From assembly GCA_030447905.1 (NCBI GenBank), contig JAUJNZ010000002.1, positions 230,569 through 294,568 of the forward strand: 64,000 nt of DNA, given 5' to 3'. The notes beneath the pieces are model-generated. The model searched no databases. It was not told where the DNA came from and saw only the letters and a program-made list of their open reading frames with translations. A program made the position numbers and the translations under genes. This stretch comes from Thermoleophilaceae bacterium. Lineage in GTDB: Bacteria > Actinomycetota > Thermoleophilia > Solirubrobacterales > Thermoleophilaceae. This document shows, piece after piece, positions 1 to 11,306 of the stretch. Position 1 is the stretch's first letter. Every line of letters starts with the position of its first letter.

Positions 1-1755
<1,755 letters not shown>

Positions 1756-1776
1756 CGGCCGCGCGAGCGGCGCGCG

Positions 1777-2874
1777 CTATTCCACGAGCTCGAGCCGGTC
1801 GCTCGGCGTGTGCCGCCGCCCCGCCTTGGCGCAGTCGCGGCCGTCCACGCGCACGACGTCGGCCGTGAAGTCGTTTGCGCCCCGCAGGAGCGCCGAGCCC
1901 ACTCCGTAGGAGTCCACGGGCGCCTCGAGCGCCTCGAAGCGGCGGATGCGGTCGGCGTCGAAGCCGCCCGAGGCGACGATCTTGATTCGCTCGTGGCCGG
2001 CCTCGTCGAGGGCCGCGCGTACCCGCTCGACGAGCCGGGGGTTGACCCCCGTCGGGTCGAAGGTGCCCATCTCGGTCCACAGGACCCGATCGACCATCGA
2101 CCCCGACGTGTCGAGGCGCACGCCCCAGAGCCGGTCGCCGAGCGCGTCGGCGACCTCGAGCGAGGTGCGCACGGAGTCGTTGTCGAAGTCGACGAGCACG
2201 ACGACGTTCATCTGGTCGGCGAAGTGCCGGGCGAAGGCGTCGGCCGCCGCGACGGTGTCTCCTCCGTAGGCGGCGATCAGCCCGTGAGGCACCGTCCCGA
2301 TCCCGCGGCCCCCCCACCACGAGGCCTGGGCGTCGGTCGAGACCCCGATCGCTCCGGCCACGTGCGCCGCCCACCCGTCGCCGGTCTGGACGAGCCAGTG
2401 GTCATGGCGCGCCGGGAAGAACAGGATCGGCTTGCCGGCCGCGGCGTCCACCACCTCCTTGACGTTGCGCATGACGAGCGTGCGGCGCGCCATGCAGCCG
2501 AGGTAGACGGTCTCGAGGTGGGCGAACAGCGAGTAGTCGCCCTCGACGTGCATGACCGGCTCGTGCGACGTGATCTCGTCGCCCTCGCGCAGCGCGTGGA
2601 CGGCCAGCCGGTCCCAGCCCTCCTCCCACGAGCCGTCGGCGCGACGCCGGCCAGAGCACAGCTTGAGGATGGTGATCGCCTCGTCGATCCCGCCGAGGAC
2701 GGCCTCCTTCTGCTGGAAGACCTGCATGACCACGTTGGGCCGGCGCCCCTCGGCCTCGAGCACCTCCTTTGAGAAGGTGAAGTAGGCGTCGGAGTAGTAG
2801 CCGTCGCGGATGCGCTCGACCGGGAGCTGGAAGACGCTCGGGTCGAGACGCTCGAGTACGGTGGTGAGCGACAT
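1777..2874 (-). CDS. pncB: nicotinate phosphoribosyltransferase
   Basis: Converts nicotinate plus PRPP to nicotinate mononucleotide in the Preiss-Handler NAD salvage pathway; cytoplasmic. The 365-residue protein belongs to the short bacterial form. Visible markers are DGYYSDAYF near residue 24 at the N-terminus, FFPARHDHW near 150, and the C-terminal phosphate-binding region containing VRLDTSGSM and IKIVASGGFD. The start is ATG at 2874. It is the last gene of a minus-strand run (M20 peptidase, pyk, DUF1385, pncB), 38 bases after the DUF1385 gene, so co-transcription is likely. Intact. Confidence 0.92.
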   Translation of the reverse strand: MSLTTVLERLDPSVFQLPVERIRDGYYSDAYFTFSKEVLEAEGRRPNVVMQVFQQKEAVLGGIDEAITILKLCSGRRRADGSWEEGWDRLAVHALREGDEITSHEPVMHVEGDYSLFAHLETVYLGCMARRTLVMRNVKEVVDAAAGKPILFFPARHDHWLVQTGDGWAAHVAGAIGVSTDAQASWWGGRGIGTVPHGLIAAYGGDTVAAADAFARHFADQMNVVVLVDFDNDSVRTSLEVADALGDRLWGVRLDTSGSMVDRVLWTEMGTFDPTGVNPRLVERVRAALDEAGHERIKIVASGGFDADRIRRFEALEAPVDSYGVGSALLRGANDFTADVVRVDGRDCAKAGRRHTPSDRLELVE

Positions 2875-2912
2875 GGAGGAAGTCTACGGGCGAATGCGCC
2901 GAGACGACCTCT

Positions 2913-3722
2913 TCAGCCGGCGCGCTCCACCCGCAGGATCTCCGCCAGCGCCGCCTCGCCGACCTCGAGCTGCTCCTCGGTCGGCTCGCGCGTCCCGAGC
3001 GCCCGCTGGAGCTCATAGCCCGGGCGGCGCACCGCGCGGGCGAGCGCCGTGTCGGGATGACGCTCGGCGAGGGCGAACAGCTCGATGGCAAAGGCGACGC
3101 TGCCGAGGGCGACCGCGGCATCCGCCCCGGGACCGCGCAGCCCGGCCCGGCGCACCGCCACGTTGCCGGCCACCGCGCTCCCCACGAGCGGAGCGACGAG
3201 GTTCGAGCCGCAGCGGTCGTGCTCCTTGGCCGCGTCCGCGGCACTGGCGTCGTCGTCCTCGTAGGCGGCGATCGCCTTGTGCTCGACGCCGTGATAGGCG
3301 GCGAGGTCGCCGCCGCGCAGCGCGAGGAGGGCGGGGAGGACGCCGATGCCGGCCACGAGCGCCTCGCGCCCCATGGTCCGCCGGGCGCCACCGCCGTGGC
3401 GGACCGCCTGGCCGGCGAGGGCCGCCGCGGCCATGGCGCCGACCGTCTTTGCGTCTTGCATGGGCAGGCGGGCGGCGGGCAGGGCGCGCTTGACGAGCGG
3501 GATGACCGCGATCGCCTCGGCGAGCTTCGTCACACCGCGCAGGCCGGGGATACGCTCGGTGGTGTGCCCGGCGAGGTCGGGCTTCGCCCCGGAGGCCACC
3601 TGCAACTCGCCCTCGGGGTCGCGGACCGCGGCGGCCCAGTGGGTCGGGCCGTGCACGAGCAGCCCGTTTCCGAGCGCCATACCGCCGAGACGCATCTTGT
3701 CGGGTGGGGTCGGTCGGGTCAC
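2913..3722 (-). CDS. DUF1385 family membrane protein
   Basis: 269-residue intact protein of the DUF1385 (YqhQ-like) family, of unknown biochemical role; relatives are predicted membrane proteins with conserved His/Cys/Glu residues. The diagnostic block is YHGVEHKAIAAYE followed about 15 residues later by HDRCGSNLV. Hydrophobic stretches around residues 90-135 and 165-200 could be membrane helices. The start is GTG at 3722, with an internal ATG (MRLGGMALGN) as an alternative. It lies 10 bases after pyk in the same operon. The family call is firm; the function is unknown. Confidence 0.85.
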   Translation of the reverse strand: MTRPTPPDKMRLGGMALGNGLLVHGPTHWAAAVRDPEGELQVASGAKPDLAGHTTERIPGLRGVTKLAEAIAVIPLVKRALPAARLPMQDAKTVGAMAAAALAGQAVRHGGGARRTMGREALVAGIGVLPALLALRGGDLAAYHGVEHKAIAAYEDDDASAADAAKEHDRCGSNLVAPLVGSAVAGNVAVRRAGLRGPGADAAVALGSVAFAIELFALAERHPDTALARAVRRPGYELQRALGTREPTEEQLEVGEAALAEILRVERAG

Positions 3723-3732
3723 GGTGGCGGTG

Positions 3733-5163
3733 TCAGGCCCTCGAAACCTCCGCAGAAGGCAGCTCCTGGACCTGGAGCAGGCTCGTCGTGCCGGGTCGGC
3801 CGCTCGGCAGTCCGGCGGTTATCCCCACCCGCTGACCAGGCACGCCCCAACCGAGCGCCACGACGCGTCCGGCGGCGTCGGCAATCAGCTCCTCGGTGAC
3901 CTCGTGCCGGCGCATGGAGGCCGCCTGGACGCCCCACATGAGGCTGCAGCGGCGTACGGTCTCGCGCCCGGGAGAGAGCGCGTAGATGGGCACGTCGGGG
4001 CGGTGGGCGGAGATGAGCCGCGCCGAGCGGCCCGAGAGCGTCGGGACGATCAGCGCCGAGAGGTTGAGGTCGCGGACCGCGCCGCACGCGTTGTAGGCGA
4101 TCGTGTAGGCGGGATCGCGGGCGTCGCGGTGAACGCGTCGTTCGTTCCACGCGGCGTACGGGGCGATCCGCTCCGTCCTCTCGGCCACCGCCGCCATGAT
4201 CTCGACCGCCTCGACCGGGTGCTCGCCGATCGCCGTCTCCTGGGAGAGCATGACCGCATCGGTGCCGTCGAGGATCGCGTTGGCCACGTCGGCGACCTCG
4301 GCGCGCGTCGGGCGCGAGGAGGTGACCATCGAGTCGAGCATCTGCGTCGCGGTGATCACCGGACGGGCGGCCTCACCGGCGGAGGCGATCACTCGCTTCT
4401 GGACCACCGGGCCTTCCTCGATCGGAAGCTCGATGCCTAGGTCGCCCCGAGCGACCATGATGCAGTCCGATACGCGGCATATCTCGTTTATCGACTCGAC
4501 CGCCTGCGGCTTCTCGATCTTGGCGATCAACGGCAGGCGGGTGTGGCCGCGGACCTGCTCGACGTCTTCTGGCCGGCGCACGAACGAGAGGGCGACGAGG
4601 TCGACGCCGATCTGCTCGCCGAACTCGAGCTGGCCAATGTCGTCCTCGGGGACCGCGGGCAGGTCGGCGAGCTCACCTGGCACGTTGAGGCCCTGACGGG
4701 AGGCCACCGCCCCGCCGATCTCCACGCAGGTGTCGATCTCGGACTCGCCCGCGCGGACCGATTCCACGCGCAGACGGACCGAGCCGTCGGCGAGGTAGAG
4801 GATCTCCCCGGGCTCGAGCGAGGTGGCGAGCCCCGGCCAGGAGACCGACATCCGCCGCGCGTCGCCGGGCTGATCGGAGTCGGCGACGAGCGTGAGCCCG
4901 TCTCCCGCCGCGAGCTCGGCCACGTCGTCCTCGATCGGCCCGATGCGGAGCTTCGGCCCCGGGAGGTCCTGGAGCAGGGCGACCTGGCGCCCGGCCTGGT
5001 CCGCCGCGCGCCGCAGGCGCTCGGCGGTCTCCGCGTGCTCGTCGCGTGTGCCGTGCGCGAAGTTGAGGCGGGCGACGTCCACGCCCGCTTCGACGAGGCG
5101 CCTGAGGGTCTCGGGATCACCGGAGGCCGGTCCGAGCGTGGCGACGATCTTCGTGCGGCGCAT
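3733..5163 (-). CDS. pyk: pyruvate kinase
   Basis: Last step of glycolysis: phosphoenolpyruvate + ADP to pyruvate + ATP. The 476-residue protein starts MRRTKIVATLGPAS at ATG 5163. It shows LIAKIEKPQAVESI and MVARGDLGIELP, which carry the catalytic Lys and the Mg-binding residues, and VITATQMLDSM, all classic pyruvate kinase motifs. Length is normal for the bacterial tetrameric enzyme with the C-terminal allosteric domain (ends near the HEVTEELI region). The start lies 4 bases after the M20 peptidase stop, so the two are translationally linked. Confidence 0.97.
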   Translation of the reverse strand: MRRTKIVATLGPASGDPETLRRLVEAGVDVARLNFAHGTRDEHAETAERLRRAADQAGRQVALLQDLPGPKLRIGPIEDDVAELAAGDGLTLVADSDQPGDARRMSVSWPGLATSLEPGEILYLADGSVRLRVESVRAGESEIDTCVEIGGAVASRQGLNVPGELADLPAVPEDDIGQLEFGEQIGVDLVALSFVRRPEDVEQVRGHTRLPLIAKIEKPQAVESINEICRVSDCIMVARGDLGIELPIEEGPVVQKRVIASAGEAARPVITATQMLDSMVTSSRPTRAEVADVANAILDGTDAVMLSQETAIGEHPVEAVEIMAAVAERTERIAPYAAWNERRVHRDARDPAYTIAYNACGAVRDLNLSALIVPTLSGRSARLISAHRPDVPIYALSPGRETVRRCSLMWGVQAASMRRHEVTEELIADAAGRVVALGWGVPGQRVGITAGLPSGRPGTTSLLQVQELPSAEVSRA

Positions 5164-5167
5164 CGGG

Positions 5168-6490
5168 TCAGCCCAGGACCTTCTCGACCAGCTGCGCGTA
5201 GAAGCGCGCCGCCAGCCCCAGGTCCTCGACGGGCACGCGCTCGTCGGCGCCGTGCACGAGCGGCGTGGCCTCGAACACGTTCATCCGGCGCTGCGGGAAG
5301 AAGCCGTAGGCGACGCAGTCGGGGAAGGCGTCTCGGAACCAGCGCGAGTCGCTGAAGCCCGGCAGGGCCACGGCGGCCGCCTCGGCGCCGGGGTCCTCTT
5401 CGGCCACGAAGGTCCGAATGTGGTCCATGAGCTCGGTCTCGATCGGCGAGCGGTTTCCGACCACGGTCTCGTCGAACTCGATCCGGTAGCCGTCCTCGCC
5501 GAGCACCTCGGCGACCGCCGCGCGCGCCTCCCGCTCCCCGAGACCGGGCGGGACCCGGCAGTCGACCATGAGCTCGGCGCGCGAGGGGATGACGTTGATC
5601 TTCTCCGACGCCCTGACCATGGTCGGCGCGAGCGTAACCGAGAGCAGGGGCCCGAGGACGACCGCCACGCGCGGGTCGACTTCCTCGATCTGCTCGATCG
5701 CCCCGGCGAGCGCGGCGTCGGAGCCATCGCCCGGATCCACACCCAGCGCGCCCAGCAGCGCCTCGGGCTCGGGGCTCAGGCGGTAGGAGGCTCGCCGCTC
5801 GCCGAGGCGCTCGATCAGCGGAGCGAGCTTGGTCAGCGCGTTGTCGCCGATCCGGGGCAGCGAGGCGTGGCCGGCGCGCCCCTCGGTCGAGAGCTTGAAG
5901 CGAAAGACGCCCTTCTCGGCTACGCACACCCCGTACACGCGGCGGCCGTCGAACTCGAGCACCTCGCCGGCGCCTTCGTTGACGACCAGGTCGCAGCGAA
6001 CCTTGTCGGGCTCTCGCTCGCACAGCCATCGGGCGCCGTGCTCGGCGCCGGCCTCCTCGTCGCAGGTGACGATGACCATCAGCTCTCCGCTCGCCGGTCG
6101 CCAGCCCTCCTCGGCGAGCGCCGTGGCGGCAGCGACCTCCGCCGCGAGCTGGCTCTTCATGTCGAGGGCGCCGCGGCCCCAGACGCAACCGTCGCGAACC
6201 TCGCCCGACCATGGGTCGACGCTCCACTCGCCGGGGTCGGCGAGGACCGTGTCGACGTGGGAGAGCAGGGCGAGCCGGGGGCCGTCGGAGGATGCCCGCA
6301 GGCGGGCCACGAGGTTCGGCCGCCCCTCTACCGCGTAGAGCAGCTCGCACTCGAAGCCGGCGCCCTCGAGCAGCTCCTTGAGAAAGAGCTGCGCGGCCTC
6401 CTCGTCGCCTGGCGGATTGACCGTCTTGAAGCGGATTAGGCGCTGGAGCAGGTCCGTGGTGCGCCGCTCGAGTTCCCCCGGCTCGGGCAT
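5168..6490 (-). CDS. M20 family metallopeptidase (ArgE/DapE-like)
   Basis: Zinc-dependent amidohydrolase/peptidase, probably 440 residues. Motifs include LLSHVDTVLA (first metal His and the Asp after it), WGRGALDMKSQLA (bridging Asp), TCDEEAGAEHG (catalytic Glu-Glu) and a C-terminal PLVHGADERVP with the last metal His. The open frame extends far upstream, but homology begins only at MPEPGELERRT (ATG 6490) or MLMPEP (ATG 6496); everything beyond is antisense to rarA. It heads the minus-strand operon with pyk and is divergent from rarA across 57 bases. The exact substrate (acyl-amino acid or dipeptide) cannot be told from sequence. Confidence 0.9.
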   Translation of the reverse strand: MPEPGELERRTTDLLQRLIRFKTVNPPGDEEAAQLFLKELLEGAGFECELLYAVEGRPNLVARLRASSDGPRLALLSHVDTVLADPGEWSVDPWSGEVRDGCVWGRGALDMKSQLAAEVAAATALAEEGWRPASGELMVIVTCDEEAGAEHGARWLCEREPDKVRCDLVVNEGAGEVLEFDGRRVYGVCVAEKGVFRFKLSTEGRAGHASLPRIGDNALTKLAPLIERLGERRASYRLSPEPEALLGALGVDPGDGSDAALAGAIEQIEEVDPRVAVVLGPLLSVTLAPTMVRASEKINVIPSRAELMVDCRVPPGLGEREARAAVAEVLGEDGYRIEFDETVVGNRSPIETELMDHIRTFVAEEDPGAEAAAVALPGFSDSRWFRDAFPDCVAYGFFPQRRMNVFEATPLVHGADERVPVEDLGLAARFYAQLVEKVLG

Positions 6491-6547
6491 GAGCATGAGT
6501 ATAAGAACAAGCCAACGTCGCTTTCGCCTGCTGCGAGAATCGCGCGC

Positions 6548-7933
6548 GTGCAGCAGCTCTTCCATACCGACGGGCCCGCTCCCGCACGCACTCCGGTGCC
6601 GCCCTCCGAACGGCCGCTCGCGGTGCGCCTGCGGCCGGTCTCGCTCGACGAGGTCGTCGGTCAGGAGCACCTCCTCGCCCCCGGCTCCGCACTGCGCCGC
6701 GCGGTCGAGGATGGACGGCCGCACTCGATGGTCCTCTACGGCCCGCCGGGCGCCGGCAAGACGACGATCGCCCGGCTGCTCGCCACCCACGCCGACGCCG
6801 CCTTCGAGGAGGCCTCGGCGGTAGAGGCCGGTCGCGCCGAGGTGCGCGCGGTCCTGGCGCGGGCGGAAGAACGCTACGCGGGCGGAGCCGGTCGTGGCAC
6901 GATCTTCTTTCTCGACGAGATCCACCGCTTCAACAAGGCTCAGCAGGACGCCCTGCTGCCCGCGGTCGAGGAGGGGCTCGTCACCCTGATCGGCGCGACC
7001 ACCGAGAACCCCTACTTCGAGGTGAACTCGGCACTGCTCTCGCGCGCGCGGGTGTACGAGCTGCGCGGGCTCGCCCACGACCACGTGCGGGAGCTGCTCG
7101 AGCGCGCGCTCGCCGATCCCGAGCGGGGGATCGGCGACCCGCCTCCCGTGGACGAGGAGGCGCTCGCGTTCCTGGCGGCGCGGTCGGGCGGCGATGCCCG
7201 TGCCGCCCTCGCCGCGCTCGAGCTCGCCTGCGCGACCGTGGCCGCCCGCGGCGAGAGCGAGCCGGACGCGGCCGAGGTCACGCTCGCCGACGCCGAGGAC
7301 GCGATGCAGCGCAAGGCCGTCCTCTACGACAAGGGCGGCGACCGCCACTACGACACGATCTCGGCCTGGATCAAGGCGACACGAGGCTCTGACCCCGACG
7401 CCTCCCTGCTCTACCTGGCCACGATGCTCGAGGGCGGCGAGGACCCGCGCTTCATCGCGCGGCGCATGGTCATCCTGGCCAGCGAGGACGTCGGCAACGC
7501 CGACCCGCGCGCGATCGAGATCGCGGTGGCCGCCGCGCACGCGGTCGAGCACGTGGGCCTGCCGGAGTGCGCGCACAACCTCGCTCAGGCGACGGTGTAC
7601 CTGGCGCTGGCGCCGAAGTCGAACGCCTCCTATCGCGCGCTCGCGGCGGCGCGCGCATGGGTGCGCGAGCACGGGACGCCCGCCATCCCCGGGCCACTGC
7701 GCAGCGCCGGGCACCCGGGGGAGCGTGAGCTCGGCCACGGAGCCGGCTACGAGTACCCGCACGATCTCCCGGGGGCCCACTCCGGTCAGGAGCTGATGCC
7801 GCCGGAGGCGGTCGGCGAGCGGTTCCTCGAGCTCTCCGACCAGGGAGAGGAGCCCGCCCTGGCCGCGCGCCTCGCCCAGATCCACCGAGGTCGCGCGGGC
7901 GCCCGGCCCGACGACGAGTCGACCGGCGCCTGA
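6548..7933 (+). CDS. rarA: replication-associated recombination protein A (MgsA/RarA AAA+ ATPase)
   Basis: AAA+ ATPase related to clamp loaders that acts at stalled replication forks. 461 residues from GTG 6548. The N-terminus has VRLRPVSLDEVVGQEHLL, Walker A is YGPPGAGKTTIARLLA near residue 60, Walker B is IFFLDEIHRFNKAQQD near 120, sensor 1 is IGATTENPYFE, and the C-terminal domain carries KATRGSDPDASLLYLATML. Length and order match the family. It is divergent from the M20 peptidase gene, and the GT-C gene follows 21 bases later on the same strand. Confidence 0.95.
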   Translation: MQQLFHTDGPAPARTPVPPSERPLAVRLRPVSLDEVVGQEHLLAPGSALRRAVEDGRPHSMVLYGPPGAGKTTIARLLATHADAAFEEASAVEAGRAEVRAVLARAEERYAGGAGRGTIFFLDEIHRFNKAQQDALLPAVEEGLVTLIGATTENPYFEVNSALLSRARVYELRGLAHDHVRELLERALADPERGIGDPPPVDEEALAFLAARSGGDARAALAALELACATVAARGESEPDAAEVTLADAEDAMQRKAVLYDKGGDRHYDTISAWIKATRGSDPDASLLYLATMLEGGEDPRFIARRMVILASEDVGNADPRAIEIAVAAAHAVEHVGLPECAHNLAQATVYLALAPKSNASYRALAAARAWVREHGTPAIPGPLRSAGHPGERELGHGAGYEYPHDLPGAHSGQELMPPEAVGERFLELSDQGEEPALAARLAQIHRGRAGARPDDESTGA

Positions 7934-7954
7934 GCGCAGGCCAGAGGCGGGACA

Positions 7955-9586
7955 TTGGGTCGCCGCCGGCTGGCTCTCGCGCTGCTCGCGTGCGTGCTCG
8001 TCGCCGCAGGCGGCCTGCGCGTGGCCGGGGGCGCCGACAAGCCGGAGTTCACGCACGACGAGTCGATCTCCTATCTCGCGGCCGCCTGCCACCAGGGCGA
8101 CTACGCCCGGATCACCGTCTACGCGGAGCCGCCGTTCGGCCGCTGGGTCGCGGCGTCGGAGTGGAAGGCGCTTCTGCGGCCCGACCGGGCCTTCTGCCTC
8201 GGCCAGATCAGCCGTGACCTCGCCCGCGAGGACATCCATCCGCCGCTCTACTTCTGGCTCCTCCACGGCTGGGGACTCGCCTTTGGCGTCGGCCTGTGGA
8301 CCGGCCTTTCGCTCAACATCGTGCTCGCGACGCTCACCGGGCTGGCGCTCTTCGGGCTCGCGCGACGCGTCCTGGGCGATCCGCTCGAGGGCGTCGCTGT
8401 GGCCGGAGTGTGGTCGTTCAGCCCGGCGGCGATCCGCGTCTTCGCCGAGGCGCGCCAGTACGAGCTGCTCGCGCTGATCTCCGTGCTGTTCGTCTGGCAG
8501 TGCGTCCGCTTCGCCGACCCGCCGACACGCACGCCGCGCCGCGACGCGGCCGGGCTGGCCGCACTCGCCGCCGCCGGGGCGCTCGCCCACTTCCTGTTCG
8601 CGCTCGTGGCTGCGGCCGGGGCCGGCCTGCTCGCCGTGTGGCTCTGGCGTCGGGAGCGCCGCCTGCTCGCCCCGGGGCTCGCTTCGATCGCCGCGGGGTA
8701 CGCGATCTTCTCGCTCGTCCATCCAGGGTTCCTCCTGTCGGTGGCCCGGGGGCGGGCTCAGGCGATCGAGCCGACCATGGCGCTCCTCGGGGCGCGGGCG
8801 GAGGCCACGGTGGAGACGTTGGCGGGGTTCCTGCTGCCTCCCCCGCTCGCCCCCGCGTGGGCGAGCGCGGTCGCCCTCGTGGCGCTCGCGGGGGCCACGG
8901 CCTGGGCGGTCACCGCCGCCCTGCGGCGCAAAGGAGCCGGTCCCGGCGCCGCCGCCATGCCGCTCGTCTTCGTCTGGCTGGCCGCCGCCCAGGCCGCCCT
9001 CTTCCTGACGTTCATGAGCCCGGGCAGCGGGATGGACTTCAAGCACCTGAGCGCGCTGTGGCCCTTCGCCGCCTTCGTGCCGATCCTCGCGCTCGGAGGC
9101 CTTCCCGGTCGGGTGCGCTTCCCGCTGGGGGCAGCCGGTGCGACCGCGCTGGCGACCGCTGCGACGATCGCGGCGCTCGGCCAGTTCCCGGCGCCCGGAC
9201 AGACCCCGCCGCGCCAGCTCGAGCGCAGCGAGCGGCTGGTGCTCGACAACGTCGCCCGCGGCGTGCTGCCACGGATCGTCTGGCGACTTCCCGACGACGC
9301 CCGCGTCTTCGCCGCCCATCAGCGCCATCTGCTCGAGCACCAGGAGGAGTGGCTGGGCGAGCTGGGCCCGGGGGCGCTCTACGTCGGCGGCCTGCCGCCC
9401 TCCGACCCGCGCTACGGCAACAGCGCGAGGCTCGGACGGCGGGTGGCCGAGGCGATCTCCGAGCGACACCGGCTCGTGCCGGTGCCCGGCCGCGCGCTCG
9501 GGGCCGGACGGATCTACCGGCTCGGTCCCGGGGGTCGGGTCGCCGGGGCGCCGCGCCGAGGCAGCCGGCTCCTTCGGGGCGTGTAA
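7955..9586 (+). CDS. GT-C fold membrane glycosyltransferase-like protein
   Basis: Polytopic membrane protein of 543 residues, from TTG 7955. The first helix (about 4-22) is followed by FTHDESISYL near residue 30, the acidic Asp-Glu motif that lies in the first external loop of GT-C/ArnT/PMT-type enzymes using lipid-linked sugars. About ten further hydrophobic stretches run from residue 90 to 415, then a soluble, basic C-terminal tail. It starts 21 bases after rarA. The class is supported by topology plus the loop motif; donor and acceptor are unknown. Confidence 0.75.
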   Translation: MGRRRLALALLACVLVAAGGLRVAGGADKPEFTHDESISYLAAACHQGDYARITVYAEPPFGRWVAASEWKALLRPDRAFCLGQISRDLAREDIHPPLYFWLLHGWGLAFGVGLWTGLSLNIVLATLTGLALFGLARRVLGDPLEGVAVAGVWSFSPAAIRVFAEARQYELLALISVLFVWQCVRFADPPTRTPRRDAAGLAALAAAGALAHFLFALVAAAGAGLLAVWLWRRERRLLAPGLASIAAGYAIFSLVHPGFLLSVARGRAQAIEPTMALLGARAEATVETLAGFLLPPPLAPAWASAVALVALAGATAWAVTAALRRKGAGPGAAAMPLVFVWLAAAQAALFLTFMSPGSGMDFKHLSALWPFAAFVPILALGGLPGRVRFPLGAAGATALATAATIAALGQFPAPGQTPPRQLERSERLVLDNVARGVLPRIVWRLPDDARVFAAHQRHLLEHQEEWLGELGPGALYVGGLPPSDPRYGNSARLGRRVAEAISERHRLVPVPGRALGAGRIYRLGPGGRVAGAPRRGSRLLRGV

Positions 9587-9683
9587 GGGACGCTCGGCTG
9601 ATCAACGCGCCACCGCGCGGGTCGACCGGTGCGAGCGGTGCTCGGGTCGCGCGCGCCGACCGTGGACCCTCACAATCCTTTCC

Positions 9684-11288
9684 GTGTCGACCGCCGGCGC
9701 CGCCCCCCCCAGGCCCCAGCTCGAATCGCTCAGCCCGACCACCGGCGAGCTCGTGGGCGTCGTGTCGCGGGCCGACGCCCGGAGCGTGCAGGCCGCCGTC
9801 GACGACGCCGCGGCGATCCAGCCCTTTTGGGCCGAGCTCCCGCTCGCAGACCGCGCCCGCTACATGCGCCGTGCGGCCCAGGTGGTCATAGATCGCACCG
9901 GCGAGCTCGGGGAGTTGATCGCACGCGAAGGCGGTCGGCCGCTCGCCGAGGCCCAGGCGCTCGAGCTCCTGCCGACCGTCGACGCGCTGCACTGGATCGC
10001 CGACCACGGCCCGCCCGTGCTGCGCGACGAGCGCGTACGTGCGCGGCAGATCTGGCTGCTCGGCAAGCGCCATCGCCACGTGCGCGAGCCACTCGGGGTC
10101 GTGGGGGTGATCTCCTCCTCCCGCTCCGCTTGGCTCGGGCCCTTCCTGCAGACGGCGATCGCCCTCATGGCCGGCAACGGGGTCGTGCTCAAGCCGGCGC
10201 CCGAGGCGGCGCTGGTGGGCGGGCGGGTCGAGCGCGCCTTCGTGCGCGCCGGGGTCCCCGAGGGACTCGTGGGCGTGGTGCACGGCGGGGCCGAGGCCGG
10301 GGAGTCGCTCGTCGAGGCGCGGGGGGTGGCGAAGGTCTTATTCTCCGGTTCGTCGGGGGCCGGGCGCCGGGTCGAGGTCGGCTGCTCGGGCCAGGCGCGA
10401 GGCGCGGTGCTCGAGCTCGGCGGCAAGGATCCCCAGCTCGTGCTCGCCGACGCGAGACTCGAGCGCGCGATCGCCGGGACGCTCTGGGGCGCCTTTGCCA
10501 ACGCGGGACAGTCGCGAGCTTCGATCGAGCGGGTCTACGTGGCGCGCGAGGTGGCCGAGCCGTTCTTGGAGGGACTCGTCCGCAGCGCCGGTGCGATGCG
10601 GCTCGGCGACCCCCTGGCGGCCGAGACCGAGGTCGGACCGCTGCTGTCTGCGGAGCGCTCCGAGCGCGTGCGCGAGGTCGTGGACGAGGCCGTCGCCGCC
10701 GGAGCGACGCTGCGCTGCGGCGGACCGACAGAGATCGCGGGGCTCGAACGCGCTGCCTTCTTCGCCCCCGCCGTCCTGACCGGGGTTAGCCGCGACGTGC
10801 GCGTGGCGCGGGAGCCCGTCTCCGGGCCGGTCGTGTATGTGACCTCCGTGGACTCCGAGGAGGAGGCAATCGCCCTGGCCAACGACTCGCCCTACGGCCT
10901 CGGCGCGTCGGTCTGGACCCGCGACCGCGCTCGCGGCGAGCGGATCGCCCGGCGGATTCAGGCCGGCATGGTGTGGGTCAACGACCACCGCTACTCGCAC
11001 GGCGCCGCCCAGTGCGCCTGGGGCGGGACCGGCGGCTCGGGCACGGGGCGCTTCCACGGCGAGCCGGGCTTTCGCGAGTGCGTCGAGATCAAGCTCGTCG
11101 CCTCGGACGCGGCGCGCTTCGCGCGCCCCTGGTGGCCGCCGCGCGCCCGCTCGCTGCCGGCCGCCGCCGAGGCGACGGCTCGCCTCCTCTACGGCCGTGA
11201 CCGGGACCGGGTGCCTGCGCTTCGCGCCGGTGCCCGCCCCCTGGCGCGCGCCGGCGGGCACGTTCTGCGGGAGCTGATCCGGTTTTAG
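9684..11288 (+). CDS. aldehyde-dehydrogenase-like protein lacking the catalytic Cys (probable pseudoenzyme)
   Basis: Aldehyde dehydrogenase superfamily fold, 534 residues from GTG 9684. NAD-domain features are kept: VVLKPAPEA near 167, FSGSSGAGRRV near 220 and VLELGGKDPQLV with the active-site Glu at 244. The nucleophile motif, normally NAGQxC, reads NAGQSRAS: Arg278 sits where Cys should be. The oxyanion Asn motif (PWN) reads SSSRSAW, and the later ExFGPV reads PVSGPV. The frame is intact over its whole length, so a conserved non-catalytic role is more likely than decay. A roughly 50-residue C-terminal extension rich in Arg/Ala follows the usual end. The CGA codon differs from a Cys codon by two bases. 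Confidence 0.85.
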   Translation: MSTAGAAPPRPQLESLSPTTGELVGVVSRADARSVQAAVDDAAAIQPFWAELPLADRARYMRRAAQVVIDRTGELGELIAREGGRPLAEAQALELLPTVDALHWIADHGPPVLRDERVRARQIWLLGKRHRHVREPLGVVGVISSSRSAWLGPFLQTAIALMAGNGVVLKPAPEAALVGGRVERAFVRAGVPEGLVGVVHGGAEAGESLVEARGVAKVLFSGSSGAGRRVEVGCSGQARGAVLELGGKDPQLVLADARLERAIAGTLWGAFANAGQSRASIERVYVAREVAEPFLEGLVRSAGAMRLGDPLAAETEVGPLLSAERSERVREVVDEAVAAGATLRCGGPTEIAGLERAAFFAPAVLTGVSRDVRVAREPVSGPVVYVTSVDSEEEAIALANDSPYGLGASVWTRDRARGERIARRIQAGMVWVNDHRYSHGAAQCAWGGTGGSGTGRFHGEPGFRECVEIKLVASDAARFARPWWPPRARSLPAAAEATARLLYGRDRDRVPALRAGARPLARAGGHVLRELIRF

Positions 11289-11306
11289 GGGAGCTGGCTG
11301 CGTTGG

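Noticed and set aside
5168-9469. A 1,433-codon minus-strand open frame
   Set aside because: Only its last 440 codons match a protein (M20 peptidase). The rest is antisense to rarA and the GT-C gene and is a typical long shadow frame of GC-rich coding DNA.
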